Notes: generated by a model not told the origin, from the sequence alone. A stretch of 6,924 nt of DNA from an uncultured Acidimicrobiales bacterium (GCA_937942965.1 CALDGN010000115.1:1-6924); one strand, 5' to 3'; counted from the first letter of the stretch, positions 1-6,237 are shown. Numbers and translations are program-made.

Positions 1-774
1 GATGGTCCAGACAGAACGCTCGGCGGCCGCGGCTCGCAGCCGATCGTCGAGCGTGGCGCAGAAGTGGAACATCGCCATGGCTGCGTCTTTGCGGAGCTTC
101 ATCGGCGTGGTGCCGGCATGGTTCTGCTGACCGTTGAACTCGATCTGCATCGCCCGAATGCCGACGATGTCGGTGATCACACCGATGCGAAGGCCTTGAT
201 GCTCGAGGTGCGGGCCTTGTTCGATGTGCGACTCGAGCGCAGCGACGTGACGGGCCGGGTCAAGCTGTATCCGATCGCGATCGGCCCAACCGCGCCGCTC
301 GATCACTTGGGCGACGGTCTCGCCCGCAGCGTTTGATGACTGCCAGTCGTCGTCGCTCAGCGTGTCGACGAATGAGCGGCTGCCGAGGAAGTTGCCATAG
401 GTGCCTTCTTCGTCGGCCCACGATGCCACATCGACTGCGAGATGCGACGTAGCCGGATCAGCCAAGAGCGCTCGTGCGACCTCGAGGCCGTGGAGCACGC
501 CCATCGCGCCGTCGAGCCAGCCACCTTCGGGCTGGGTGTCAGTGTGGGAGCCAATGACGACGCACGGTCCGTCGTTGGGGGAGCGGCCATAGACGCTGCC
601 CACGCCGTCGATCGTGGCGTCGAGGCCGGCCTCGGTCATCCGTTCGACGAGCCAACCTCGGGCGGCAACGTCGATGTCGGAGAACATGGTGCGCACGACA
701 CCGTTGCCGGACGCGCCAAAGGACCGGAGCGTCGCCAAGTCGCCCAACAGGCGGTCGGCGTCGATCCGGTTCAT
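1..774 (-). CDS. M20-family Zn-dependent amidohydrolase (allantoate amidohydrolase / N-carbamoyl-L-amino acid hydrolase type), C-terminus beyond window
   Basis: Reading leftward from the ATG at 774 gives 258 uninterrupted codons. The protein starts MNRIDADRLLGDLATLRSFG, the usual N-terminus of this family. Visible motifs are GSHTD (75-79) with H77, a bridging-type aspartate D88 in WLDGAMGV, DEEGTYG (121-127) with E122/E123 in the catalytic and metal-ligand positions, HIEQGP (183-188) with H183, and NHAGTTPM (218-225) with H219. These match the dinuclear-metal site and dimer-interface motifs of N-carbamoyl-L-amino acid hydrolases and allantoate amidohydrolases. Family members are usually about 400-420 residues, so roughly 150 residues, including the last metal histidine, lie off the left edge. 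Such enzymes hydrolyse ureido or amide bonds in the cytoplasm; the substrate cannot be told here. The start lies 13 bp after the fabF stop with no clear Shine-Dalgarno, so translation may depend on reinitiation and the gene is probably the distal member of the fab operon. Confidence 0.9.
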   Translation of the reverse strand, partial: MNRIDADRLLGDLATLRSFGASGNGVVRTMFSDIDVAARGWLVERMTEAGLDATIDGVGSVYGRSPNDGPCVVIGSHTDTQPEGGWLDGAMGVLHGLEVARALLADPATSHLAVDVASWADEEGTYGNFLGSRSFVDTLSDDDWQSSNAAGETVAQVIERRGWADRDRIQLDPARHVAALESHIEQGPHLEHQGLRIGVITDIVGIRAMQIEFNGQQNHAGTTPMKLRKDAAMAMFHFCATLDDRLRAAAAERSVWTI

Positions 775-787
775 GGCAGCGACCGAA

Positions 788-1966
788 TCAGCTTGGAGGC
801 GGTCCGAAGACGAGCGTGGCGTTGTGGCCACCGAACCCGAACGAGTTCGAGATCGCCGGGCCAGGCGTCCACTCGGCGGCTTCGCCGATGACAAGATCGA
901 TCTGGGGGAGTTCCGGATCGACGGCGGTGGTGCCGGCGGTCGGCGGAATCAGTCCCCGTTGCATCGACTCGATGACCGAGATGGCCTCGAGCGCGCCAGC
1001 GGCGCCGAGTGCGTGACCTGTCACGCCCTTGATCGAGGTGACCTTTGGTCCCGGCGCGCCAAACACCTTGGTGATCGCCATTGCCTCGGCAGCATCATTG
1101 AGCGGCGTCGAGGTGCCGTGCGCGTTCACATAGGTGACGTCGCTTGGCTCGATACCGGCATCTTGGAGCGCCATCGTCATGCAATCGATCGCTCCACGAC
1201 CACCCTCAGACGGGGCGGTGATGTGACCAGCATCGGCGGTCGTGGCGTAGCCCAGAACCTCGGCGAGGATCGTGGCGCCACGGGCCTTTGCGCCTTCGTA
1301 CTCTTCGAGCACGATTGCGCCAGCACCTTCGGCCTGGATGAAGCCGTCACGTGCGGCGTCGAACGGGCGGCTAATGCCCTCGTTCGACAGCGCCGTCATG
1401 TTCTTGAAGCCGGCCATGCCGGCGGTCGTGAGCGCAGACTCGGTGCCGCCGGTAACCACGGCATCGCAACGGCCCCAGCGGATCATGTTGGCGGCGTTGC
1501 CAATGCTCTGGTTGCTCGCGGCACACGCCGTCACGGTCGTCTCGCTTGGGCCCTGGAACCCGAAGCGCATCGAGATGTTTGCGGAGCTGGCGTTGGCCAT
1601 CATCATCGGGACGAGGAACGGGCTAATGCGCCGTTCGCCCTTCTCGAGGCCGACCTGGACCTGTTCCTCGAACGTGCGCATGCCGCCCACGCCGGTGCCG
1701 ATGAGCGTGCCGATGCGCAACGGCTCATACGGAAGTTCGCCAGATTGCTTTAGGGCCTCGATCGCTGCGGTCAGAGCGAGGTGCGCGTGACGGTCAAGGC
1801 GTCGTGCTTCTTTGCGGTCGAAGTAGGGGCTCAGGTCGTATTCGGGGACGCGACGCGGCCGCTCGGTGGGAGCAGGCGCAAGCAGTCCGTCGAAGAACGC
1901 TTCGCGGCCAATCCCGCAGCAGGAGACCACGTCAGCGCCGGTAACGACCACCCGGCGCTGCGACAT
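788..1966 (-). CDS. fabF: 3-oxoacyl-[acyl-carrier-protein] synthase II (KAS II)
   Basis: This 392-residue thiolase-fold ketosynthase elongates acyl-ACP with malonyl-ACP in FAS-II. The nucleophile is C148 in TACAAS, the two histidines are H283 (NAHGTSTPLND) and H318 (SIKGVTGHALGAAG, with K313), and the C-terminal gate NSFGFGGHNA is at 373-382. It is about 20 residues shorter than the usual ~412 because of a compressed stretch at about 28-50: after DGLL the normal segment before the first core helices is reduced to a Pro/Arg-rich link. The usual TPLG of the N-terminal strand is replaced by SCCGIG (15-20). The start ATG shares one base with the acpP stop (TGATG), which fixes the start and implies translational coupling. 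All catalytic residues are present, so I expect an active enzyme; a specialised ketosynthase is possible but the acpP neighbour favours FabF. Confidence 0.95.
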   Translation of the reverse strand: MSQRRVVVTGADVVSCCGIGREAFFDGLLAPAPTERPRRVPEYDLSPYFDRKEARRLDRHAHLALTAAIEALKQSGELPYEPLRIGTLIGTGVGGMRTFEEQVQVGLEKGERRISPFLVPMMMANASSANISMRFGFQGPSETTVTACAASNQSIGNAANMIRWGRCDAVVTGGTESALTTAGMAGFKNMTALSNEGISRPFDAARDGFIQAEGAGAIVLEEYEGAKARGATILAEVLGYATTADAGHITAPSEGGRGAIDCMTMALQDAGIEPSDVTYVNAHGTSTPLNDAAEAMAITKVFGAPGPKVTSIKGVTGHALGAAGALEAISVIESMQRGLIPPTAGTTAVDPELPQIDLVIGEAAEWTPGPAISNSFGFGGHNATLVFGPPPS

Positions 1967-2202
1967 CAGAGCTTGTTGATGATCAGCTCGTAGGCCTTAC
2001 CGACGGTGTCGATGCCTTCGAGTTCTTCTTCGTCGACGGCGACGTCGAACTCTTCTTCGAGCGCCATGACGAGCTCGACGAGGTCGAGGCTGTCAGCATC
2101 GAGGTCGTCAGCAAAGCTGGCTTCCTTGGTGATCTTGTCCTCTGCGACATCGAGAACCTCGATGGCGCACTTCTTGAAACGGTCGAAGTTTTCTTCGCTC
2201 AT
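1966..2202 (-). CDS. acpP: Acyl carrier protein
   Basis: This 78-residue, strongly acidic four-helix carrier protein holds the growing acyl chain on a 4'-phosphopantetheine arm. The attachment serine is S38 in the DADSLDLVELVMALEEEF stretch (35-52), the standard ACP recognition helix. Length and the helix I start (NFDRFKKCAIEVLDV) are normal for AcpP. It lies between fabG (53 bp upstream) and fabF (1-base overlap downstream), as in many actinobacterial FAS-II clusters. A good ribosome binding site, AAAGAGGG, precedes the ATG by 6 nt. The longer gap and strong site fit the high protein amounts ACP needs. S38 would be modified by a holo-ACP synthase that is not encoded in the window. Confidence 0.97.
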   Translation of the reverse strand: MSEENFDRFKKCAIEVLDVAEDKITKEASFADDLDADSLDLVELVMALEEEFDVAVDEEELEGIDTVGKAYELIINKL

Positions 2203-2208
2203 GATGAA

Positions 2209-2216
2209 CCCTCTTT
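2209..2216 (-). promoter_or_regulatory. Strong Shine-Dalgarno of acpP
   Basis: On the minus strand AAAGAGGG is followed by 6 nt and the acpP ATG. It is the best ribosome binding site in the fab operon and confirms the acpP start. It sits in the largest internal gap of the operon (2203-2255), in which I see no convincing promoter or terminator. Confidence 0.7.
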
Positions 2217-2255
2217 GTGGTGGAGCGGTCTGCTTGCGCAGCGTTATTGCGTTGG

Positions 2256-2990
2256 TCAGCCCATGCTCAGACCGCCGTCGACTGGCAGGACCGTTCCGGT
2301 AATGAAACCGGCACTCTCCGAAGAGAGAAAGGTCACGGCCGCTGCGACTTCATCGGGTTGTCCGATTCGTTGCAATGGCACCATGTCGACGATCTGGGCG
2401 TGTTGGTCTTCGTTCAGCGCCGCGAGCATATCGGTGTCGATAGGCCCGGGAGCGACGATGTTGACGGTCACATTGCGTGACGCGAATTCTTTGGCCAGCG
2501 AGCGGCCGAGTCCGATGAGGCCAGCCTTGGATGCGGCGTAGTTGGCTTGTCCGGCTTGGCCACCGAGGCCGACGACCGAGGAGATCAAGATGATGCGGCC
2601 CCAGCGGCCGCGCATCATGTTCTTGATGGACCGCTTGCAGGCGCGATACGTACCGGTGAGGTTCGTCTCGATGACTTGGGTGAAGTCGTCGTCGGTCATG
2701 CGCAGCACCAAGCTGTCTTTGGTGATGCCTGCGTTGGCGACGAGGATCTCGACGTTGCCGAGCTGTTCTTCGACCGCGGTGAATGCCGCGTCGAGCGAGT
2801 CGACGTCGGTGACGTTCGCTTGCACGGCGAGCAGGCCGAGTTCTTCGGCGGCAGCGGGCGGCGACGAGTTGTAGGTCACGGCAACGCGATGGCCAGCAGC
2901 GGCGAGCTGTTTGGCGATTTCGAGGCCGATGCCCCGGGAGCCGCCCGTCACGAGGGCGACGCGAGATGGTGCAGAAGAGTCTTCGCTCAT
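2256..2990 (-). CDS. fabG: 3-oxoacyl-[acyl-carrier-protein] reductase, SDR family
   Basis: This classical short-chain dehydrogenase/reductase of 244 residues, counted from the ATG at 2990, reduces 3-oxoacyl-ACP to 3-hydroxyacyl-ACP with NADPH. The cofactor motif TGGSRGIG is at 15-22, NAG at 86-88, and the catalytic set is N110, S138, Y151 and K155 (YAASK). The C-terminal FITGTVLPVDGGLSMG is typical of FabG. I chose the ATG at 2990 because it forms a 4-base ATGA overlap with the fabH stop. A start at 2999 would add only MGP (247 residues) and has no better ribosome binding site. The placement between fabH and acpP supports a FAS-II role over the many other SDR functions. The TGGSRGIG motif with an arginine after the serine is the form usually linked with NADPH preference. 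Confidence 0.95.
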   Translation of the reverse strand: MSEDSSAPSRVALVTGGSRGIGLEIAKQLAAAGHRVAVTYNSSPPAAAEELGLLAVQANVTDVDSLDAAFTAVEEQLGNVEILVANAGITKDSLVLRMTDDDFTQVIETNLTGTYRACKRSIKNMMRGRWGRIILISSVVGLGGQAGQANYAASKAGLIGLGRSLAKEFASRNVTVNIVAPGPIDTDMLAALNEDQHAQIVDMVPLQRIGQPDEVAAAVTFLSSESAGFITGTVLPVDGGLSMG

Positions 2991-3940
2991 GGGTCCCATC
3001 GAACCACGGCCGAAGCAGAACTCATACCTGCACCGAAACCGGTCATCAGAATGAGTTCGCCTGGCTGAATGCGTCCGTCAGCTTCGGCGTCGCCGAAGGC
3101 GAGCGGAACCGAGGCGGACGACGTGTTGCCAGTGCGGTCAAGGCACACGGCGACCTTGTCCATCGGCGCGTTGAGCCGCTTGGCGGCGGCTTCGATGATG
3201 CGGATGTTGGCCTGGTGGGGGACAACGAGTGAGATGTCGTCGATAGTCACGCCGGCCTTTTGCATGGCGTCGCGGCTGGTGTTGACCATGTAGCCAACGG
3301 CAGCGCGGAAGACTTCTTTGCCGACCATCTGGAGCTTGCCGCCGTGGTGTTCGGCGTACAGAAGACGTTCGAGCGAGCCGTCGGAGCCGAGCGACCAGGA
3401 CATGATGTTGCTGGGGCCATCTTGGGCGGAGAGCACCATCGAGCCGCTTCCGTCCGCGAACAGGATCGCGGTACCGCGGTCTTCGAGGTCAGTGATGTTG
3501 CTGAGCGTGTCGGTGCCGATGACCAGCACGTTTTCGGCGCCAGTAGCGATCATGCCGTCGCCGACTGCGAGGCCGTAGACGAAGCCGCTGCACGCGGCGT
3601 TGACATCGAACGCTCCGCCGGCGATGCCGAGCGAGTCCTGCACGGTCGAGGCGGTTGCCGGGCACTGCTTGTCGGGCGTGGTCGTGGCGAGGACGACGAT
3701 GTCGATGTCGTCGCCCGTCAGCCCGGCGCGATCGATTGCGGCGCGGCCCGATTCGACGGAGAGGTCGTGGGTGCTTTCTTTGCCCCAGCGACGTTCATGG
3801 ATGCCGGTGCGTTCCACGATCCAGTCGTGGTCGGTGTCCATGGTCTTGGCGAGGTCGTGGTTGGTTACGACGTCGTCGGGCAGGGCGGTCGCCCAGCCGG
3901 TGATGCGAGACCCGCGGCCTCGGATGTTCGTCTGGCTCAT
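2987..3940 (-). CDS. fabH: 3-oxoacyl-[acyl-carrier-protein] synthase III (KAS III)
   Basis: This 317-residue ketosynthase III starts fatty acid synthesis by condensing an acyl-CoA primer with malonyl-ACP. The catalytic triad is C117 (NAACSGF), H242 (VVPHQANIRI) and N272 (DRTGNTSSASVPLA). The CoA/ACP entrance motif DWIVERTGIHERR is at 39-51 and the C-terminal GFGAGMSSASAVV is normal. Full length matches the family. A GAGAAG ribosome binding site at 3945-3950 precedes the ATG by 4 nt, and the gene begins 13 bp after the fabD stop. Its stop overlaps the fabG start by 4 bases. Primer preference (acetyl or branched acyl) cannot be decided by eye, although branched primers are common in actinobacteria. 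Confidence 0.96.
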   Translation of the reverse strand: MSQTNIRGRGSRITGWATALPDDVVTNHDLAKTMDTDHDWIVERTGIHERRWGKESTHDLSVESGRAAIDRAGLTGDDIDIVVLATTTPDKQCPATASTVQDSLGIAGGAFDVNAACSGFVYGLAVGDGMIATGAENVLVIGTDTLSNITDLEDRGTAILFADGSGSMVLSAQDGPSNIMSWSLGSDGSLERLLYAEHHGGKLQMVGKEVFRAAVGYMVNTSRDAMQKAGVTIDDISLVVPHQANIRIIEAAAKRLNAPMDKVAVCLDRTGNTSSASVPLAFGDAEADGRIQPGELILMTGFGAGMSSASAVVRWDP

Positions 3941-3953
3941 TGCACTTCTCGCA

Positions 3954-5120
3954 TTACTGGGACCTCAGCCAAGCGATGGGTTGGGCAAGCTGGACTCGTT
4001 CGCCTGGCAGGGCCAGGAATTCGATGAGTTGGCCTGCGAATGCTGAACGGACTTCGGTTTCGCCGACCGTTCCGATGACGGATCCGGTGTCGACGGTGGT
4101 GCCGTCGGTGACGGCGGTTTCGGGGACGAACACGCCAGCGCTGGGGCTGACGACGAGGCGTTCGGTGACGTAGAGATGTTCGCCTTCGGCAGGTTCGCTG
4201 TGGTCACGTCCGCCGAGGGTCTCGAGCAGTGCGTCGAGGTCGGCGGGCGTACTGACGTTGAGTCGGCTCGAGGAGCGGGCGACTCGCTTCACCATGCCGG
4301 CGAGTGCGGTGCCGGGGCCGATTTCGACGAAGGTCGAGTAGCCGGCGTCGACCATGGCTTGCAGAGTGCGGCTCCAGCGAACCGATCCGGTGAGTTGGTC
4401 GTGGAGCAGGCTTGGCCACGGCGCGGCGTCGGTGTGTGGCGCGCCGTCGACGTTGGCGTAGACGGGGTGGTCGGGCGCCCGGAACTCGGTCTGGGCGATG
4501 GCCTTGTCCAAGCGTTCTTGGGCAGGGGACATGTGCGGCGTATGGAATGCACCACCGACGACGAGCGGCATGACCCGCTTGGCGCCTGCTTCTTTGCAGG
4601 CAGCTCCGCCGGCTTCGACACCCGCGGGACCACCGGCGATGACGACCTGGCCGGGCGTGTTGTAGTTGGCGACCCAGCAGTCGTCGACGGCGGCGACTGC
4701 GGCTTCGACATCGTCGTCGTCCATGCCGATGATGGCGGCCATCGTGCCGTCGTGTTCATCGGCAGCCGCTTGCATGGCTTCGCCGCGCTCTTGGACGAGG
4801 CGGATGGCGTCGTCGAAGTCGAGGACACCGCTTGCAGCCAGCGCCGAGTACTCGCCGAGGCTGTGGCCAGCATGGCCGCTGGTCTCGATGCCGAGGCGGC
4901 TCAGCGCGTCGAACGCGACCATGCTCAGCGTGAACGTGGCCAGCTGTGCGTTTCGTGTTTCACGTAGTTCATCGTCGCTGGCTTCGAGCAACAGGTGCCC
5001 GAGGTCGCGGCCGGTGATATCAGACGCTTCGACGACGAGCTCCCAGCTGTCGTGCTGGCGCCATGCGGCGCCCATGCCTGCGTGTTGTGAGCCTTGTCCC
5101 GGATAAAGGAAGGCGATCAT
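3954..5120 (-). CDS. fabD: Malonyl-CoA:ACP transacylase with C-terminal lysine-free biotinyl/lipoyl-like domain
   Basis: Residues 1 to about 300 are a complete malonyl transferase that moves malonyl from CoA to ACP. It has the oxyanion loop PGQGSQ (7-12), the nucleophile S87 in GHSLGE, the carboxylate-binding arginine R112 (QERGEAMQ), the catalytic histidine H193 (GGAFHTPHM) and EIGPGTALAGMVKR (266-279) near the C-terminus. Usual FabD proteins end near 310 residues. This one goes on through an acidic linker (about 303-315) into a ~75-residue domain (about 315-388) that reads as two similar half-motifs, as in biotinyl/lipoyl barrel-sandwich domains, but without any lysine. Both parts share one frame with no stop, so this is a real fusion in the sequence as given. 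It is the first gene of the operon. The start ATG has only a distant AAGGG (11-nt spacing), and no alternative in-frame start is evident upstream. Confidence 0.94.
   Translation of the reverse strand: MIAFLYPGQGSQHAGMGAAWRQHDSWELVVEASDITGRDLGHLLLEASDDELRETRNAQLATFTLSMVAFDALSRLGIETSGHAGHSLGEYSALAASGVLDFDDAIRLVQERGEAMQAAADEHDGTMAAIIGMDDDDVEAAVAAVDDCWVANYNTPGQVVIAGGPAGVEAGGAACKEAGAKRVMPLVVGGAFHTPHMSPAQERLDKAIAQTEFRAPDHPVYANVDGAPHTDAAPWPSLLHDQLTGSVRWSRTLQAMVDAGYSTFVEIGPGTALAGMVKRVARSSSRLNVSTPADLDALLETLGGRDHSEPAEGEHLYVTERLVVSPSAGVFVPETAVTDGTTVDTGSVIGTVGETEVRSAFAGQLIEFLALPGERVQLAQPIAWLRSQ
3957..4178 (-). other. Domain: lysine-free barrel-sandwich (biotinyl/lipoyl-like) extension of FabD
   Basis: The domain covers FabD residues about 315-388. 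The first half contains SPSAGVFVPE, then a DGTTVDTGSVIGTV turn. The second half contains RSAFAGQLIEFLALPGERV and ends QPIAWLR. The paired pattern of AG-V/L, then G-x-x-V, then a final Q-P-I resembles biotinyl/lipoyl-attachment domains. In those domains a lysine sits at the hairpin between the halves; here that hairpin is short (GETEVRSA, 353-360) and the domain has no lysine, so it cannot carry biotin or lipoate. The fold is inferred from pattern only. A docking or regulatory role is possible. Confidence 0.6.
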
Positions 5121-5190
5121 TTGATACTCAGCCCTTGATGGTGTGATCCCTGCGGATCTTTCGACCCGCGTCCCGGTCCCATAGTTTCAC

Positions 5191-5214
5191 GTTTCTTGCA
5201 TTAACGCAGATAAC
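5191..5214. promoter_or_regulatory. 24-bp imperfect palindrome, candidate operator
   Basis: The sequence has the form GTT-N3-TGC-N-TTAA-N-GCA-N3-AAC, with 16 of 24 positions obeying the dyad and a TTAA centre. Spaced half-sites of this type are typical of TetR- or similar dimeric repressors. It lies 76 bp upstream of the dioxygenase start and 71 bp upstream of fabD, within the proposed promoters. FAS-II clusters in other actinobacteria are controlled by regulators such as FasR (Streptomyces) or MabR (Mycobacterium), but I cannot match this site to either, and no regulator gene is in the window. Confidence 0.4.
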
Positions 5215-5278
5215 GGGTCGGATTTCACACCGTTCGGTCGGGAGTGCTGGTCCGAACTACCGTCAGAAGACAGAATCT

Positions 5279-5287
5279 GAGGGGGAG
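5279..5287 (+). promoter_or_regulatory. Shine-Dalgarno of the dioxygenase gene
   Basis: GAGGGGGAG lies just before the ATG at 5290, with AGGGGG 4 nt from the start codon. It fixes this start. The solute-binding protein gene has a near-identical site (6241-6249). Confidence 0.75.
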
Positions 5288-5289
5288 CG

Positions 5290-6135
5290 ATGCGAGTCGA
5301 TGCGATAGCTGTTGGTGACTACAACCGCATTCGAGTGCGCCCAGCGACGGGCACGATCGGTGCCGAGATCGATCAGGTCGACCTGCGGAATCTCGATGAT
5401 GAGACCGTTGCTGAGCTGCAGCACGCATGGATGCAGCACAAGGTCCTCTTCTTCCATGGGCAAGAGCTGAGCCGGGGCGACCACGTCGCCTATGTCCGCA
5501 ATTTCGGTGAGCTCGAGATTCACCCGTTCGTGCCCCATGTCGAGGGGCATCCGGAAATGCTGGTGCTCAACTCGACGCCTGACTCGTTCCAAGCCGCGGA
5601 GACGTGGCACAGCGACGTGACGTTTCGAGAGTGCCCGCCGACGGGCTCGGTCCTGCGGGGCCGGGTCGTGCCCGAGTGGGGAGGCGACACCTGCTTCGCC
5701 AATATGGAACTCGCGTATGAGCTGTTGTCCGACGAGGTCAAGGCCGAGATCGACGGCGCGTATGCAGTGCACTCGTACACCAAGGCGTTCGGGCGCACGA
5801 TGAGCGAAGCGGAGCTGGCCGACGCGGCCGAGAAGTTCCCCGACCAGAAGCATCCCGTCGTGCGGACGCATCCGGTGACGGGGGCAAAGTCGCTGTTCGT
5901 GAACCAGATCTTCACGCTGCGGATCGACGGGATCGATCCGGCCCGTTCACGTTCATTGCTGTGGGACTTGTACGCCCAGGCGAAGCTGCCCGAAGTGCAA
6001 TGCCGCTTCCGGTGGAGCGAGGGAAGCATCGCGCAGTGGGACAATCGCTGCACCCAGCACTACGCCGTACCGGACCACGGCGGCACGCACCGTCGCATGG
6101 AGCGGGTGACACTCATCGGCGATCGACCCGCCTAG
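5290..6135 (+). CDS. TauD/TfdA-family 2-oxoglutarate/Fe(II)-dependent dioxygenase
   Basis: This 281-residue protein is full length for the TauD/TfdA family, which hydroxylates a substrate while decarboxylating 2-oxoglutarate. The iron triad is H107 and D109 (WHSDVTF) and H257 (WDNRCTQHY). The likely 2-oxoglutarate-binding arginine is R268 in the HRRMERVTLIGD stretch (267-278), and T134 in GGDT is conserved. By hand comparison with E. coli TauD, H78 (FGELEIHP) aligns with sulfonate-contacting H70 and R272 with R270, while the N95 position appears to be A103. The sulfonate end of the pocket may therefore be kept but the specificity changed. Taurine, another sulfonate or an aryloxy/alkyl acid are all possible, so no gene symbol is given. 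It is transcribed away from the fab operon. Confidence 0.92.
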   Translation: MRVDAIAVGDYNRIRVRPATGTIGAEIDQVDLRNLDDETVAELQHAWMQHKVLFFHGQELSRGDHVAYVRNFGELEIHPFVPHVEGHPEMLVLNSTPDSFQAAETWHSDVTFRECPPTGSVLRGRVVPEWGGDTCFANMELAYELLSDEVKAEIDGAYAVHSYTKAFGRTMSEAELADAAEKFPDQKHPVVRTHPVTGAKSLFVNQIFTLRIDGIDPARSRSLLWDLYAQAKLPEVQCRFRWSEGSIAQWDNRCTQHYAVPDHGGTHRRMERVTLIGDRPA

Positions 6136-6165
6136 CTCACCCCACGAGCACTCACCCCACGAGCA
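6136..6165 (+). repeat. Perfect tandem duplication, two 15-bp units
   Basis: CTCACCCCACGAGCA occurs twice back to back, directly after the TAG of the dioxygenase gene. The copies are identical. There is no third copy and no hairpin with a T-run, so it is not a recognisable intrinsic terminator. A recent slippage duplication or a paired protein-binding site are both possible. The rest of the 117-bp gap up to 6252 has no convincing -35/-10 pair. Confidence 0.85.
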
Positions 6166-6220
6166 GCGCGGGCCAAGGCAAGTTTTCTCGGTTCGGTGTC
6201 GTTGATCTACTTTGTTGGAA

Positions 6221-6237
6221 TGGTGCCGCAGGCGCCA
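6221..6237 (+). other. Small hairpin in the leader of the solute-binding protein gene
   Basis: TGGTGCC (6221-6227) can pair with GGCGCCA (6231-6237) around a 3-nt GCA loop, giving 7 pairs including one G-U. It ends 4 nt before the ribosome binding site at 6241-6249. No T-run follows, so it is not a standard terminator. It may be chance in GC-rich DNA or a leader/stability element. Confidence 0.35.

Larger units (their letters stand above)
1..5120 (-). other. FAS-II operon fabD-fabH-fabG-acpP-fabF-hydrolase
   Basis: Six same-strand genes are joined by 13 bp, a 4-base overlap, 53 bp, a 1-base overlap and 13 bp, which argues for one transcript from the promoter region at 5121-5289. Compared with the fabD-fabH-acpP-fabF order known from Streptomyces, fabG is inserted before acpP and an M20 hydrolase is added at the end. 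No dehydratase, enoyl reductase, acetyl-CoA carboxylase or regulator gene is present in the visible part. Confidence 0.85.
5121..5289. promoter_or_regulatory. Divergent promoter region between fabD and the dioxygenase gene
   Basis: This 169-bp region is the only place where both transcription units can start. For the plus strand, TTCACG (5186-5191), a 17-nt spacer and GATAAC (5209-5214) form a plausible sigma-70-like pair, four of six matches each. For the minus strand, GTGAAA (5228-5223), a 17-nt spacer and GTTAAT (5205-5200) match equally well. The two promoters would overlap, with both -10 elements inside the palindrome at 5191-5214. TTTCAC occurs twice in direct orientation (5185-5190 and 5223-5228). 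The promoters are inferred by eye and could be wrong; the region's role as the divergent control region is secure. Confidence 0.45.

Noticed and set aside
614..1753. Long plus-strand open frame (379 codons) opposite fabF
   Set aside because: It lies antisense to a fully conserved fabF, is rich in Arg/Ala/Gly as expected of a mirror frame in GC-rich DNA, and shows no family motif.
2991..2999. Upstream ATG of fabG at 2999
   Set aside because: It adds only three residues and has no better ribosome binding site, while the ATG at 2990 gives the typical ATGA coupling with fabH. It remains possible.
2547..3068. Plus-strand open frame opposite fabG
   Set aside because: Antisense mirror of the SDR gene with no motif of its own.
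3260..4967. Plus-strand open frames of about 250-260 codons opposite fabH and fabD (3260-4027 and 4176-4967)
   Set aside because: They are antisense to genes with intact catalytic motifs, and have no recognisable domain; they arise from GC codon bias.
5263..5871. Minus-strand open frame (202 codons) opposite the dioxygenase
   Set aside because: The dioxygenase on the plus strand has the iron triad and a strong ribosome binding site; the opposite frame has neither motif nor a good start.
6136..6165. Possible CRISPR or intrinsic terminator
   Set aside because: Only two 15-bp units with no spacer, and no hairpin followed by a T-run.
6182..6221. Sigma-70-like promoter for the solute-binding protein
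   Set aside because: TGGAAT (6216-6221) and TCTACT (6206-6211) resemble -10 elements, but neither has a credible -35 at proper spacing.
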